Shown piece after piece: positions 1 through 9,907 of a stretch of 64,000 nt of DNA (position 1 is the stretch's first letter; each line of letters opens with the position of its first letter). Source of the stretch: Amoebophrya sp. A120 (Eukaryota; Sar; Dinophyceae; Syndiniales; Amoebophryaceae); assembly GCA_905178155.1 (NCBI GenBank), contig CAJINV010000004.1, positions 8,268,882 to 8,332,881 of the forward strand. The letters run 5' to 3'. Under the pieces are notes generated by a model, which did not search any database, had not been told where the DNA came from, and was given only the letters and a program-made list of their open reading frames with translations. The position numbers were made by a program, and so were the translations under genes.

Positions 1-3000
1 ATCTTCAACCCTGTCAGACCACTCCAACTGCGTGCCCGGGCCTGGGGACGTTCTGAAGAAGTGGGTGCAGAATTTGTGAACATACTCAGCCGCATGTTGG
101 CCCGCCGGGTGATAGCTGGTCCCTGGCACAAACTTCACGGCCGGGAAGTTGCGACGCATCCACGCCCGAAGCTTGCCATAGCCCTTGTTTTTGAAATGCT
201 CGAACCCGTTGTCGGCTCGCAATTTCCTCGGCGCTCCAAAGCGCTTGAAAATTTTCTCCAAACACTCGATCGCTTTCTCGACGGTTTTGTTTTCTGTGCT
301 GATTATCCAGTTATAACCACTGAAGACATCGCAAGCCGTGAAGATGTATTTTTGTTCAGTGCCAGTAGTGGTTTTGTAAGGTCCGGCATAATCGAACATG
401 ATGCAATCCAAGAACTGTCCATATTCCAGCACCTCCGCCCGCGATGAGATCAACTGCTGTTCCCGCACGTTGGTGTTGCACGCCGGGCATCTTGCGATGA
501 AGGCTGCAACATCTTTCCGCATGTTGTTCCACAAGAATCCGCACCGCAAAATCTCAACAAAAGTTGCATACTCACCCGCGTGAGCAGCCCCCACGGCCGA
601 ACGGTGGATGGCCCAGATCAAGTATTCGCGAAGCGAAATCGAACCCGAGGGAAACAGGTGCGTCAGCTCTTCTTCTTCGAACCCAGCAACCCCATCCACA
701 AATTCCCCCGTTGGAACCACCACCCTAAAAACGTGGTCGCGATCTAACCGGATCAGAACATCGTCTGCATCTCGACAAAACTGCCTCTGCTTCACATCGT
801 CGATAGCAGTCTTTGCCCGTTTCACACCCCAACGACGCGCCGCGCGTTGAAGTAGTTCTTCCAACGAAAACCGGCCCACATTGTCCAGGACCCAAAAATG
901 TTCTGGCCAGGCCTTTTGCTGCATTTGCGCAATTCTTTCTTTGGTAACGTCCACCGGAACTGCTGTTTCTTCGTCCACTCCAGGGGGCGGAGCTTGTGCG
1001 CCAAAAGCCAGCATTCCCTTGTATCCGCTTTTCCAAAATCGTCGCAGCGGCAACTGCGACCCTACTGCCCCCAACCCTGCTCCTGTTCCTGCCGAAACCT
1101 TCGACGGAGCAGAGAAAATGAATTTCTTGTAGTTCCACTGCTCCTGGATCTTGTAGTACGCTTGAGGAGGTCGCACTACTTCCACAAATTCCGGAACCGT
1201 TTCGCCGTAGCAGTGCTGGCAGAGAAGTAAAACACCATCTAACGGCTCCAAATCCGTAATCGGAGTCGCCTTTGTCGGAACCGCCCCCGGCCGGTACAGG
1301 CTTTGCAGTCGAAAAACAGTAGGTCCATCGTGAAGAAAAATTCCCTGGGCCTTCTTGAAGATAGCATTTACCCAAATAGCTTCTGGGTCGGCTTCTTCCG
1401 GTGCTGGATCCAAATCTGCGTCTTCGTCTGCCACCTGTTCCGGAGGTAGATTTGCAGGAAAATTCGCAATCGCCAGCAACGGCTCTACGTTTTCATCCCT
1501 GTTGCCCCCCTGCAAATTCTTCCCATCCTCCTCTTCGACGTCCGAATTACTGAAATTAACACTATTCCCTTCATCACAATTCGCATGAGCATCCTGTTTG
1601 TCATGCAAATCGTCCTTGTTGACATCAGCTACATTTTCGTGAATTTGCAGTGGTGCAACAGCAGATGACGACGACAAACCGTTTTGCGAAATTTCCAAAG
1701 GGGGAGCGGCCTGCTCCGCTTGTTCCTGTAAAATCGGTAGGAGGCCAGCCTGATTCCGCTGTTCCTGAAGCGCGTCAAACTGCTCCACCAATTCGGCCAG
1801 GCGAGTACTGCGCTGCCTGGTGCTTCGTTTCTTCAAAAGTTCTTCTGTTTCCGCAACTATCAAATCTTCCTGTTCCCCGATGGGGAGGCAAAACCGCAAG
1901 CCATCCCCGGGATCCTGGATAATCCGCTGTCGCACCGGGGCTACGCCACAATTGCACTTACACCGCCTACCTGGCGCCCGTAGAAGTGCTTCCCCGGTGT
2001 GTTTCGGACAAATTAGTAGTGGCGATTCAACTGTTTCTCGACCGGGATTCCACTGCGCCTTAAATAGTTTGACTTCCTGCACCCCGTCGGCGCATTGCAA
2101 ATCCCGCAGCGGCTTCGCAATTGCTTCCAGATCGTGCGCGATAAATTCTTTCGGGTGGTTGGAATGGGATAAATCTGAGCGGAACCGGTCCGGCAGCCCC
2201 TTGATCGCAGCTTCTTTTGCCTCGTCGAAGTTGCGATATAACTTCCTCGGCCCCCAAGAGTACTCCACCCGATTCCCATTCTGAAGCACTACTATTTTCT
2301 TCTTGTTCCCATCGGCAGTTGCAGAAACGTGCAGCACTTGGTTTTGTTCTGCCACCCCGAGAGGCTGCATTTCTCCTTGACCCACGCTCGGGTCTTCGTC
2401 CTTCTTCGACCCAAATAGCCATCTGATACAATCCCGAACCCCATTCGGCATCTGACCTAATACCCGCTGTAGGTCGGCCCGCACTCCTTCGCGGTCTTTG
2501 CCCTCTGCTGGGAATCTGGAAACGATATCCGCCAAAATATTGCATTCGCCACTAATGTGCACCCGGTGAATCAATGGAGATCGCAATTTCGGAAGCATAC
2601 CTTCGACCCAACGCTGAACCTTGGCTGACTTCACCTGTGACCTTGCAATCTCTTCCAGCTCCGACTCCCCCAAGTTCTTGTGATCGAAAAGTAGGAAAAT
2701 TTCGCTGCCCTCCACAAGGCTCAACCCAAAATCGCAGAACATCTTGACCCCCGCCAACTCGCGTTCAAAAGTTCCCAAATTTGCATCGCCCGCTGCAAAA
2801 CTCCTTGACTTCGCCATGATCGGACGCAGGGGCCCGAATTTCTTCTCTGGCTGAGCGATAACAAAACCCCTTCCATAAATGCTTGCGTCGAGCAAAACAC
2901 AAATTGGCCGCCCGGTAGTGCGCCAATTCTGTCCCGCCGCAAGATCTAAAGCCTTCAAAGGAACATCCGACCGGAGGGAGGTGCGCAACCGTTTAAACGC

Positions 3001-6000
3001 CTCCACCGCTGCTGGGTCCCCTTGAAATTTCTTAAAGTCCGATTTCTGACGGAGGTAGGGGCGGAGCGGATGACAAATTTCCGTAAAGTCCGGGATGTAT
3101 TCACGGCTGAAATTCGCAAAAGCAACCGCCGACAACAGCTCCGCGCGCGATTTCGGTGTTGGCCAGTTCCGTAACTGGTCGCAGCGTTTCTTCGTTGGTT
3201 TCCGTCCTTCTTCCGAAAATTCATAGCCTAGAATCTCCAAAGACTTGCACCCAAAGCAACTTTTTCGCAGGCTCAACGCAAAACCCGTCTTCTTACACTG
3301 TTCCAACAATGCCAACGACCTCGCCTTCAACTCTGCATACGAGGCCGACTCATAGCAGAGGTCGTCGATGTAGACATTGATGAACTCCTCCCCTGTCTCC
3401 GGGCAGGGAATGGGTTCGAAAGTTGAGCGCGTCCACGCTTGAAACACGCAAGGTGCCCAAACGGGTCCCAAAGGCATTCTCTGTGGGAAGTAAATTCCTT
3501 CGCCCGTAGTCCATGCCAACCATCTCTGCAGCTCCTCAGGCAGAGAAAGCTGATTATAACCAAGCGCGAGATCGATCGCCGAAAAAAGACGAGAACCCCG
3601 CCGCAAAAGCTTCGCAAAAATTTGGTCCGTTTGCGGCATCTCGTAGAAGATGTTGGTGACCAAAGAATTATATTTCCGGTAGTCCACAACTATTCTTTTT
3701 GTTGCGTGCCCCTTGCGCACTGCAAGAAACGCAGGACTGAGCATCAACGGGAAGTCATGCACCTCGGGATTGAATTTAATCAACTTGCCCTCCGCAACTG
3801 CTTCTCGAAGATTGAACTCCATCCGGATTCTGTCGAGCGGCCCCAGCTGGAATGGTCTTGGTGCTGTGGAATTGTCGACCGACTTATGGTCAGGAATAGG
3901 GATTTTGATATCGAGCTCCGGATACTTGCGCCCCGTGTCGTGAAACTGCGCGGCATGAGGAACGATCACTTCGTCCCGAAAATTTTCAAACTCTTCATCT
4001 GACAACCCCCCCGCAAGTCGTTCTCGATGTTCTGTCCAATAATTCCGCACTTGCTCCTTCCACTCCTCGGAGTCCGCAGCTAGTAGTCCTCCCGCCTTTT
4101 CCAGCTTCTTCGTCTTTTCTTCAATTTCCTTCATCAGCGCTGCGTATTCATCTTCGTCGATTTTTCCCAAGCGAAAACTACTACTACTGCCCCCAGAGCT
4201 GACCCTTGCAAAATCCGCAGTAGCTTCTTCTTTTGCTCCGCCGGAGCGAGTTATTTTCCACGCATCGAAAAAGCGAACTGCAGCCTCCTGAACCTTTTCG
4301 CACTCGGAGTGCAAACCCAATCGAGTGGCTTCCAAAATTTGTAGTAGCGGTGGGAGATGGTCCAAACTCCCATCCGTCGGTAGAGCTATAGCCAGGTCCG
4401 CAAACGGAAAAGATTCCTGTCCATCCTCCACTGCCCGCTCTTTCCAATTCGATCCAAAAACCGTTTTTAGGTACTGTCGTCTTTGTGCCTCCGGGCTGTC
4501 AAAACCTTGTTTCCCTAATACCGCTGATCGGGCTCGACGAACTTGCCTTGTTAGCCTTCCCCGCAGATGTTCGCCGTGTTCCTGCCGCCAGGCCCGAAGG
4601 TAGTCCGCAAGCTTGTGCCACTGGTCCCAATCGCAGTCCAAGTTTTTCAGTAGCTTGAGCGCGGTGTCGGGTCCTCTTGTTTCGATAAACTCCTTCCAAT
4701 CCTTGAAGTCGCGGTCTTCTCCCGTTCCTTTCGGCATCGCTGGAACGTCCCAGCACCAGGTCGGAGTGACCGAAAATTCGCGCAACACCATGCAGCTTTC
4801 ATCTTCTTGGTCTTCGGCTGCCGCTACGCATCGGGTGTTGATTTCGTCCGAAATTAGTTTTGTCATCTCCGAAGCCGACAAAGCATTTTCATCATGCAGA
4901 TCCGGTTCTGACACTGTCGGCGCCGCAAAATGCGGAACCGAAAATCCTTGCCACCCGACTGCTAGTCCCGCTGCTGCTGCGACTGCTAATTTTCCAACAA
5001 ATCTTCCTACCGACTGTAGAGGCCCACTAGCAGTCTTCTTCGCTGTTCGACCCTTCAATGTCCCGAAAGCGCATTCCTCTTCATCCTCAGCCCGCCCTTC
5101 CACATCGTCGTCATCATCTTCGCCAAAAAATCCTTCTCCGACTTCAAACGACTTATTTGCGGGTAGACCGGGAACAGGAGCCAACTTCAGGTCGACATGC
5201 TTGAGACAAAACAAATCACTAGGAACCAGCGCCCTCCCCATAACATTGGGATTAGTGATTTGCACCACCAATCTCTCGTCTTCCTGCACGGTATCAAACT
5301 GCGAGCTGTGCAGCACGATTGGCAACGTAGTTTCTATTTTCTTCGCCCTGCCCATCGGAGACAGATCCAGCACAGACGTTCCATTTTTAATACGATCTGC
5401 AGCCCACTCGGTAAGATCCACCCGGACCGTATCCCCGGCTTGCAGGATGATCTCCGACTCCGCGTCGAGCCGTTTTAGGCTGTACCCAGATCCCGTTTTG
5501 CTGTTCACGATCGGCACGCAGAACCACTGCGGCCCCCGACCCCAGTTTTGCCCGAAAAGTGTAGCAGCATCGTAGGAGGTCGCTTGGTCCAGCAACTCCC
5601 TTTTCGGGTCGGAAAGCAGAACATAATGCGCCAAATTCGCATCCAGCCCTTCTTCCTCGTCCGACACGAAAACACCGAGGCCGCGCAGGGTAGTATATCC
5701 AATGTTCACTCCGTCGGTGAGGTTGTCCAATACGAGAAAGTCCTTCTTCAAAAGACCGGATCTTTCCCCCTTGCTGTTCTCGAGCCTGAACTCGAGAGAA
5801 ACATACCGAGCGTCATGAACTGTTTCTCGAGTGCCCTCCGTGATAAACTGTTTGCGCCCAGTATTCCGGATTTCGAGACCCAATCCTTGTGCCACTGCCA
5901 AACTCATGGCGCAATTGTCCCCCCCCCTGGAGGTGGTGCCCGCTCGGTCAACTGTATTTCCGGTATCCAGGTGCGCCAAAATAGTTTCATCTCCGACGAA

Positions 6001-8685
6001 CAACTTGACGAAAACTCTGTTTGGGGATCGGCCACGCCCTGCGTCGACCTTTCCTAGTCCCATTCGTTCATCGTCAGTTCCTTCCGGGTCCATGATCCGA
6101 ATCGCAATTCCGTTATACAACTCCGAATCGTCCTCCCGAAGCTCAAAATAGCTGCTCTTGGCACAGAAATCGACAAAATCCGACTCGTGCCATCCCTTGA
6201 GAAGACCGTCTTCTTTAAAATCCATATAGATGACACCCGCGAAACCGTTCCGAGGCTCGGGCGGAGGGTGATGAACTTCGGCCGCCGTCAATCGTTTATC
6301 GCAATCCAGAACCATCTCCATCAACTCTTGTTCTTCCGGAGTCATCACCGCATTACTAGCGCTGCCCGGCTCCTTTGCGTCCAACGATTGTAGATTTCCC
6401 TTTCCCCCACCTTTGCCCTGTTTCTTATTGTTCCGCTGCGGCGCACTGTGAGAATAAATTCCGCGCTTGTTCAGTTCCTTCCAGTCGTTCAACTTCGGCC
6501 GCCAAGTTTTCTTCTGTTCCACCGTTAGTCCTTCGTACTCCTTGCGCTGCTTTTCTTCCCATCCCGGGGTGAGAAAATGTTCTTCCACAATTCTCGAAGT
6601 CGCGCCCGGCGTAGTACAAAGAGCGCGGGAACAGTAACCCGCCGGAAGTTGTGCCAGTTTTTCCAAAGTGAGGCCGCTCGCTACTGCTCGTTCTGTCGGG
6701 CACAAACTCTTTCCGGTTAGCTTCTGAAACGGATCGCAAACCGCATGCGTTACCTGTTTCCCATTCAAGTCGGAGCAGAGTTTGCACGTGGTGAACTGGA
6801 GCTGTTTTGCAAAACAAATTCGCGCATAAGCGGTATCCACGTCCGTCTCATCATGGTATCTGACGGAATGTTTCAGACCGCAAGCCATGTTGACCGTTCG
6901 CCCCTGAAGACTTGGCCCCCCCAACGGCATCAAAGCATTGCCCTCCGGGTCGTCGACATCGATGCAAGCTAGACCCCCACCCCAAGCTTCTTGTTCCTGC
7001 GCCTGGTTCAGAGCCATTGTTGCCACCGATGTCATGGCGTTGAGATAATCCCGCGTCGTCGTGTTGTGGGGTTGGAGAGAGAGATGCGGGGCCTCCGGGT
7101 CGCGCATTCTTTCCAACTCAAATTTGATTTTTGTCAGCTGCTTCTCCGGAATGCCAGCTGATAACTCCGGTCCGAGTTTCGAAGGTGCAGTGAGGCGACG
7201 GTGGAACGCAACTAGGAAATCCTCAGTCCCGGCTTTGTCGTCCAGGCTGTAAACCTTGTCCCCCTCCCTGCTGCGGAAATCCATAAACCCGCTAAAACGT
7301 TCTTCCAGCGTAGCGGCAAAATCGGTGAGATTCGACTTGTACACGACCTGCATGCGCTTCTTCTCGAAAACCTTGACCCGCGCTGGCGTTAAGTTTGTGG
7401 CCACGCGGCACCGGTAACCGAATTCGAGGATAAGAGCCCGCCATGCTTCGTCTTCCTCCATCGCCTCTCCGTGCGCCCGTTCTCGAAGTGTCCGTAAAAT
7501 GCGCCGCGCACTGGTGTTTGCCTTTGCTTGGAGTTCGAGTTGTTTGAACCCTCTGTGGAATTCCCCCCCGATAGTCTCCATCCAATCCAAAACCAGGCGG
7601 CACTCCTCGAAAACTATTGCATCGGAAGACCCTTCCAGCACTAAATTCTGTCCGTCCTCGCGCTTTACTGGTGGAAATACGTCTTGTTTGTAGTTGCTTC
7701 GAACGCCGTCCGCCCGTGCTGGAGCGCGTGGGGAGATATCCAATTCAAACCGGATCGACCCGCTCGAGAGTTTGACGGCGCACACAAATCCCGCCGGGGT
7801 TGTGAAGTGTTTCGCGGCTTCCTTTCGAATCGCTCGGCCCAGCTTGTACACTTCGAAAGGGGAGGCCGGCAAAGCGCCCGCCTTGTCGACGCCCTTGACC
7901 GTAATGCCTCCGCTTGCATTCCTGGCGGCGGTCTCAATGGTAAAACCATGAGAGCCGACCGCCAGAACACGGCCCACGACGCTGCTGAGACTCGGGGAAG
8001 CCACTGCCGGGGCGGCTCCGTCGCCGTCTCCATCCTTCGGCGCCTCTGCAGTAGTGGTCTTGCTTTTCAGTCCTTTCCCAGATACTGTTTTTTTCTTGCC
8101 GAAGATCCCGGTCTTGGTCGTGCGGTCGGTTTCCGCACAAGAAGACGCCGCATCGCTGTGCCTCGCCAAACCGCTTGAAGCCATTCTTCCGGAGCCGCGC
8201 CGCGGGCGAGTAACCATCTGTCGTAACCCCGCTGCCCCGAACGCTTTCCGGCTTGTTGCATAGCTGTGGACGCTGCCTTTTTTCGGAATGTCGTCTGCGC
8301 TTCCAGTGTGACTACTGCTCTTGCCCCACTGCTGGCTGGCAGTGGTTTTCGCCCGTAAAACAGCAAATCGCAGTCCTTTCCAGACGCAAACGCCGACCTT
8401 CTGCAAACCCGCAAAACACAGTGGCAAACAACTCGACCCGGCATCCTCCTTGGACGGGTATTTTGACGTTGCCGGGAGGCCATCCTCATCCAGAACCCGC
8501 ACCGGCGTGCGGTGTAATTGCATGTGCGAGATGGTTGAAGCCGTTCCAACCGAATGCATGCGGGAGGCGCCGACACCCGTCACCGGATCCGTTTCCGAGT
8601 GATGCAGGCTGTCCAGGTTTTGCCGCGTCAGATTGCTAGGCCGCTTGTATTTCCGGCCGCGGACATTGAAGATTTTATTCGCCAT
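1..8685 (-). CDS. Ty3/gypsy-type retrotransposon gag-pol polyprotein, single ORF, 3' end beyond window
   Basis: I checked this frame from ATG at 8685 to base 1 and found no stop, giving at least 2895 codons. Domains by residue: an N-terminal gag-like region with a Cys/His cluster near 635 (CKLC...THAVC); a retropepsin-like protease with LDTGN near 907; reverse transcriptase with VVDYRKYN, FSAIDLALGYNQ and YIDD near 1773; RNase H with acidic residues in DAS (1933), EREL, FDHKNL (2001) and LADIVSR (2053); an acidic linker of about 640 residues; then integrase with an H-H-C-C zinc finger (2694, 2702, 2733, 2736) and catalytic D2765, D2825 and E2867. The order PR-RT-RH-IN is that of Ty3/gypsy elements. 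The integrase C-terminus and 3' LTR are outside the window. Gag and pol share one frame, and the protease has DTGN where DTGA or DSGA is usual. An intact frame of this length suggests a young, possibly active copy. Confidence 0.93.
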   Translation of the reverse strand, partial: MANKIFNVRGRKYKRPSNLTRQNLDSLHHSETDPVTGVGASRMHSVGTASTISHMQLHRTPVRVLDEDGLPATSKYPSKEDAGSSCLPLCFAGLQKVGVCVWKGLRFAVLRAKTTASQQWGKSSSHTGSADDIPKKGSVHSYATSRKAFGAAGLRQMVTRPRRGSGRMASSGLARHSDAASSCAETDRTTKTGIFGKKKTVSGKGLKSKTTTAEAPKDGDGDGAAPAVASPSLSSVVGRVLAVGSHGFTIETAARNASGGITVKGVDKAGALPASPFEVYKLGRAIRKEAAKHFTTPAGFVCAVKLSSGSIRFELDISPRAPARADGVRSNYKQDVFPPVKREDGQNLVLEGSSDAIVFEECRLVLDWMETIGGEFHRGFKQLELQAKANTSARRILRTLRERAHGEAMEEDEAWRALILEFGYRCRVATNLTPARVKVFEKKRMQVVYKSNLTDFAATLEERFSGFMDFRSREGDKVYSLDDKAGTEDFLVAFHRRLTAPSKLGPELSAGIPEKQLTKIKFELERMRDPEAPHLSLQPHNTTTRDYLNAMTSVATMALNQAQEQEAWGGGLACIDVDDPEGNALMPLGGPSLQGRTVNMACGLKHSVRYHDETDVDTAYARICFAKQLQFTTCKLCSDLNGKQVTHAVCDPFQKLTGKSLCPTERAVASGLTLEKLAQLPAGYCSRALCTTPGATSRIVEEHFLTPGWEEKQRKEYEGLTVEQKKTWRPKLNDWKELNKRGIYSHSAPQRNNKKQGKGGGKGNLQSLDAKEPGSASNAVMTPEEQELMEMVLDCDKRLTAAEVHHPPPEPRNGFAGVIYMDFKEDGLLKGWHESDFVDFCAKSSYFELREDDSELYNGIAIRIMDPEGTDDERMGLGKVDAGRGRSPNRVFVKLFVGDETILAHLDTGNTVDRAGTTSRGGDNCAMSLAVAQGLGLEIRNTGRKQFITEGTRETVHDARYVSLEFRLENSKGERSGLLKKDFLVLDNLTDGVNIGYTTLRGLGVFVSDEEEGLDANLAHYVLLSDPKRELLDQATSYDAATLFGQNWGRGPQWFCVPIVNSKTGSGYSLKRLDAESEIILQAGDTVRVDLTEWAADRIKNGTSVLDLSPMGRAKKIETTLPIVLHSSQFDTVQEDERLVVQITNPNVMGRALVPSDLFCLKHVDLKLAPVPGLPANKSFEVGEGFFGEDDDDDVEGRAEDEEECAFGTLKGRTAKKTASGPLQSVGRFVGKLAVAAAAGLAVGWQGFSVPHFAAPTVSEPDLHDENALSASEMTKLISDEINTRCVAAAEDQEDESCMVLREFSVTPTWCWDVPAMPKGTGEDRDFKDWKEFIETRGPDTALKLLKNLDCDWDQWHKLADYLRAWRQEHGEHLRGRLTRQVRRARSAVLGKQGFDSPEAQRRQYLKTVFGSNWKERAVEDGQESFPFADLAIALPTDGSLDHLPPLLQILEATRLGLHSECEKVQEAAVRFFDAWKITRSGGAKEEATADFARVSSGGSSSSFRLGKIDEDEYAALMKEIEEKTKKLEKAGGLLAADSEEWKEQVRNYWTEHRERLAGGLSDEEFENFRDEVIVPHAAQFHDTGRKYPELDIKIPIPDHKSVDNSTAPRPFQLGPLDRIRMEFNLREAVAEGKLIKFNPEVHDFPLMLSPAFLAVRKGHATKRIVVDYRKYNSLVTNIFYEMPQTDQIFAKLLRRGSRLFSAIDLALGYNQLSLPEELQRWLAWTTGEGIYFPQRMPLGPVWAPCVFQAWTRSTFEPIPCPETGEEFINVYIDDLCYESASYAELKARSLALLEQCKKTGFALSLRKSCFGCKSLEILGYEFSEEGRKPTKKRCDQLRNWPTPKSRAELLSAVAFANFSREYIPDFTEICHPLRPYLRQKSDFKKFQGDPAAVEAFKRLRTSLRSDVPLKALDLAAGQNWRTTGRPICVLLDASIYGRGFVIAQPEKKFGPLRPIMAKSRSFAAGDANLGTFERELAGVKMFCDFGLSLVEGSEIFLLFDHKNLGESELEEIARSQVKSAKVQRWVEGMLPKLRSPLIHRVHISGECNILADIVSRFPAEGKDREGVRADLQRVLGQMPNGVRDCIRWLFGSKKDEDPSVGQGEMQPLGVAEQNQVLHVSATADGNKKKIVVLQNGNRVEYSWGPRKLYRNFDEAKEAAIKGLPDRFRSDLSHSNHPKEFIAHDLEAIAKPLRDLQCADGVQEVKLFKAQWNPGRETVESPLLICPKHTGEALLRAPGRRCKCNCGVAPVRQRIIQDPGDGLRFCLPIGEQEDLIVAETEELLKKRSTRQRSTRLAELVEQFDALQEQRNQAGLLPILQEQAEQAAPPLEISQNGLSSSSAVAPLQIHENVADVNKDDLHDKQDAHANCDEGNSVNFSNSDVEEEDGKNLQGGNRDENVEPLLAIANFPANLPPEQVADEDADLDPAPEEADPEAIWVNAIFKKAQGIFLHDGPTVFRLQSLYRPGAVPTKATPITDLEPLDGVLLLCQHCYGETVPEFVEVVRPPQAYYKIQEQWNYKKFIFSAPSKVSAGTGAGLGAVGSQLPLRRFWKSGYKGMLAFGAQAPPPGVDEETAVPVDVTKERIAQMQQKAWPEHFWVLDNVGRFSLEELLQRAARRWGVKRAKTAIDDVKQRQFCRDADDVLIRLDRDHVFRVVVPTGEFVDGVAGFEEEELTHLFPSGSISLREYLIWAIHRSAVGAAHAGEYATFVEILRCGFLWNNMRKDVAAFIARCPACNTNVREQQLISSRAEVLEYGQFLDCIMFDYAGPYKTTTGTEQKYIFTACDVFSGYNWIISTENKTVEKAIECLEKIFKRFGAPRKLRADNGFEHFKNKGYGKLRAWMRRNFPAVKFVPGTSYHPAGQHAAEYVHKFCTHFFRTSPGPGTQLEWSDRVED

Positions 8686-8820
8686 TTTTTGTTTGAACCT
8701 AGATTCACTTCTGCTTGTTACCAAACCAAAATGTAGCCCGTAAAGTCCGTTTCCGTAAAATTCTCAAGATGCAGTTGCAAAACAAAATAGAAACCTCAGA
8801 AAAATTAGTAGTAAGTGATA

Positions 8821-9568
8821 ATTTGTAATGCAAATTCCCCACGGGAAAGAAATAGATAGAAATAGATAAAATAGAAACTCGTAGTAAAAGTTAACTTTAT
8901 GCAGCAAGGCCGTGCGTATCTATTATTTACCCAAATAAAAATAAAAACGCTCTGGCTTCGTTGCCGCTCGGGTCCACCACTTGTGATTCCACCTGATTTT
9001 GACGATTGGTTTCTTTCACGCGTAGGTTTCCCAACGACTCCAAAGACGAGAGACGCAAAAGAAAACTCAAGAAGATTCTGAACACTACTAGGAATCAGAA
9101 TAGTATTCTGTTTGTAATGCACTCCGGTGCTTCTCGTGTGTAGTTTAGGTGTTCCTTTGCCTTCCAAAATAAGCTATGCCGTTTGTGCCCGTATTAGGGT
9201 GTTTAGAGGTAAGCGTAAATAATTTGTAATGCTGAAAAGCATACAAGCCCTAATAGTTTCCCGTGGAGAAGCTAATGCATCTGCAGTGAAGGTTGACAAA
9301 CAAAGCATGAATTTGTAATGCTGGCGGCCGTTCTGCTCGGAAATGCCCGACAGCAATCTGTCATGCATATTTCGACCATTTGGTGATGATGCTTCTTCTC
9401 CTCTTTCCCTTTTGTGATCGCGCTCACCATTTAGTGAGCGGCAGTGTGGTCTACGGTTCTTGTACGAGCTAAATCAGTACTACAATTTATGACGAAGGGA
9501 TTTCCGGAACCTTTGATCGTGCTGGTGCTTTGATCTTCAGGTTGATCCTTTGGCCAATTTGTAATGCT
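8821..9568 (+). repeat. Five dispersed copies of ATTTGTAATGC
   Basis: The word ATTTGTAATGC, or TTTGTAATGC, recurs near 8823, 9111, 9218, 9310 and 9558, spaced about 90 to 290 bases. The same word and its reverse complement GCATTACAAAT are common inside the introners further right. It could be a set of protein-binding sites in the retroelement promoter region or the remains of older elements. No function is shown. Confidence 0.5.
9421..9440. other. Stem-loop, 7-bp perfect stem
   Basis: CGCTCAC pairs with GTGAGCG around the 6-base loop CATTTA. It lies in the flank of the retroelement with no coding role visible. Confidence 0.5.
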
Positions 9569-9648
9569 GTTTTGATCTGCGGTAAATCTGGGGCTTTCGG
9601 AATCTAACATGTATTTGTCTTGCTAATCACGACCGAATTCTTGATTTG

Positions 9649-9735
9649 GGTGGACCTCACACAAAGGTCCACCTCGACAGCAAAACGAAATAAAAGAACG
9701 AAGTTGTTTCACGACCACCGCTCTGGGGGTGGTCG
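9649..9735. other. Two tandem stem-loops
   Basis: GGTGGACCT (9649-9657) pairs perfectly with AGGTCCACC (9665-9673). About 40 bases on, CGACCACC (9712-9719) pairs with GGTGGTCG (9728-9735). Two perfect 8-9 bp stems so close together are unlikely by chance. They could mark transcript processing or a terminator-like structure downstream of the minus-strand gene ending at 9908. The role is not known. Confidence 0.5.
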
Positions 9736-9907
9736 GGACAAGAAGCAAGACGACCTTAAAACCAGCAAAATGGAAGATTTACCCAGTAACACCGTTTCAA
9801 CAAAATCTTCACGATACGGACATGACTCTGTAATGCACCTCGAGTTCTTCTCGCTACCCAGGATTTTACACTAGTGCTCAGATTCAATTCTGTCCGAACT
9901 ACACTAC

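Larger units (their letters stand above)
8686..9907. other. Upstream flank of the retroelement ORF, no gene seen
   Basis: The stretch is AT-rich just upstream of the ORF start at 8685. It presumably contains the 5' UTR and possibly the LTR of the retroelement, but I could not identify LTR ends, a primer-binding site or a matching repeat because the 3' end of the element is outside the window. It holds five copies of the word ATTTGTAATGC and three stem-loops, listed separately. The 3' end of the next gene is at 9908. Confidence 0.5.

Noticed and set aside
725-1375. Long minus-strand ORF of 216 codons, and other ORFs within 1-8685
   Set aside because: They are shadows of the gag-pol frame, which is open through the whole region and carries the recognisable domains.
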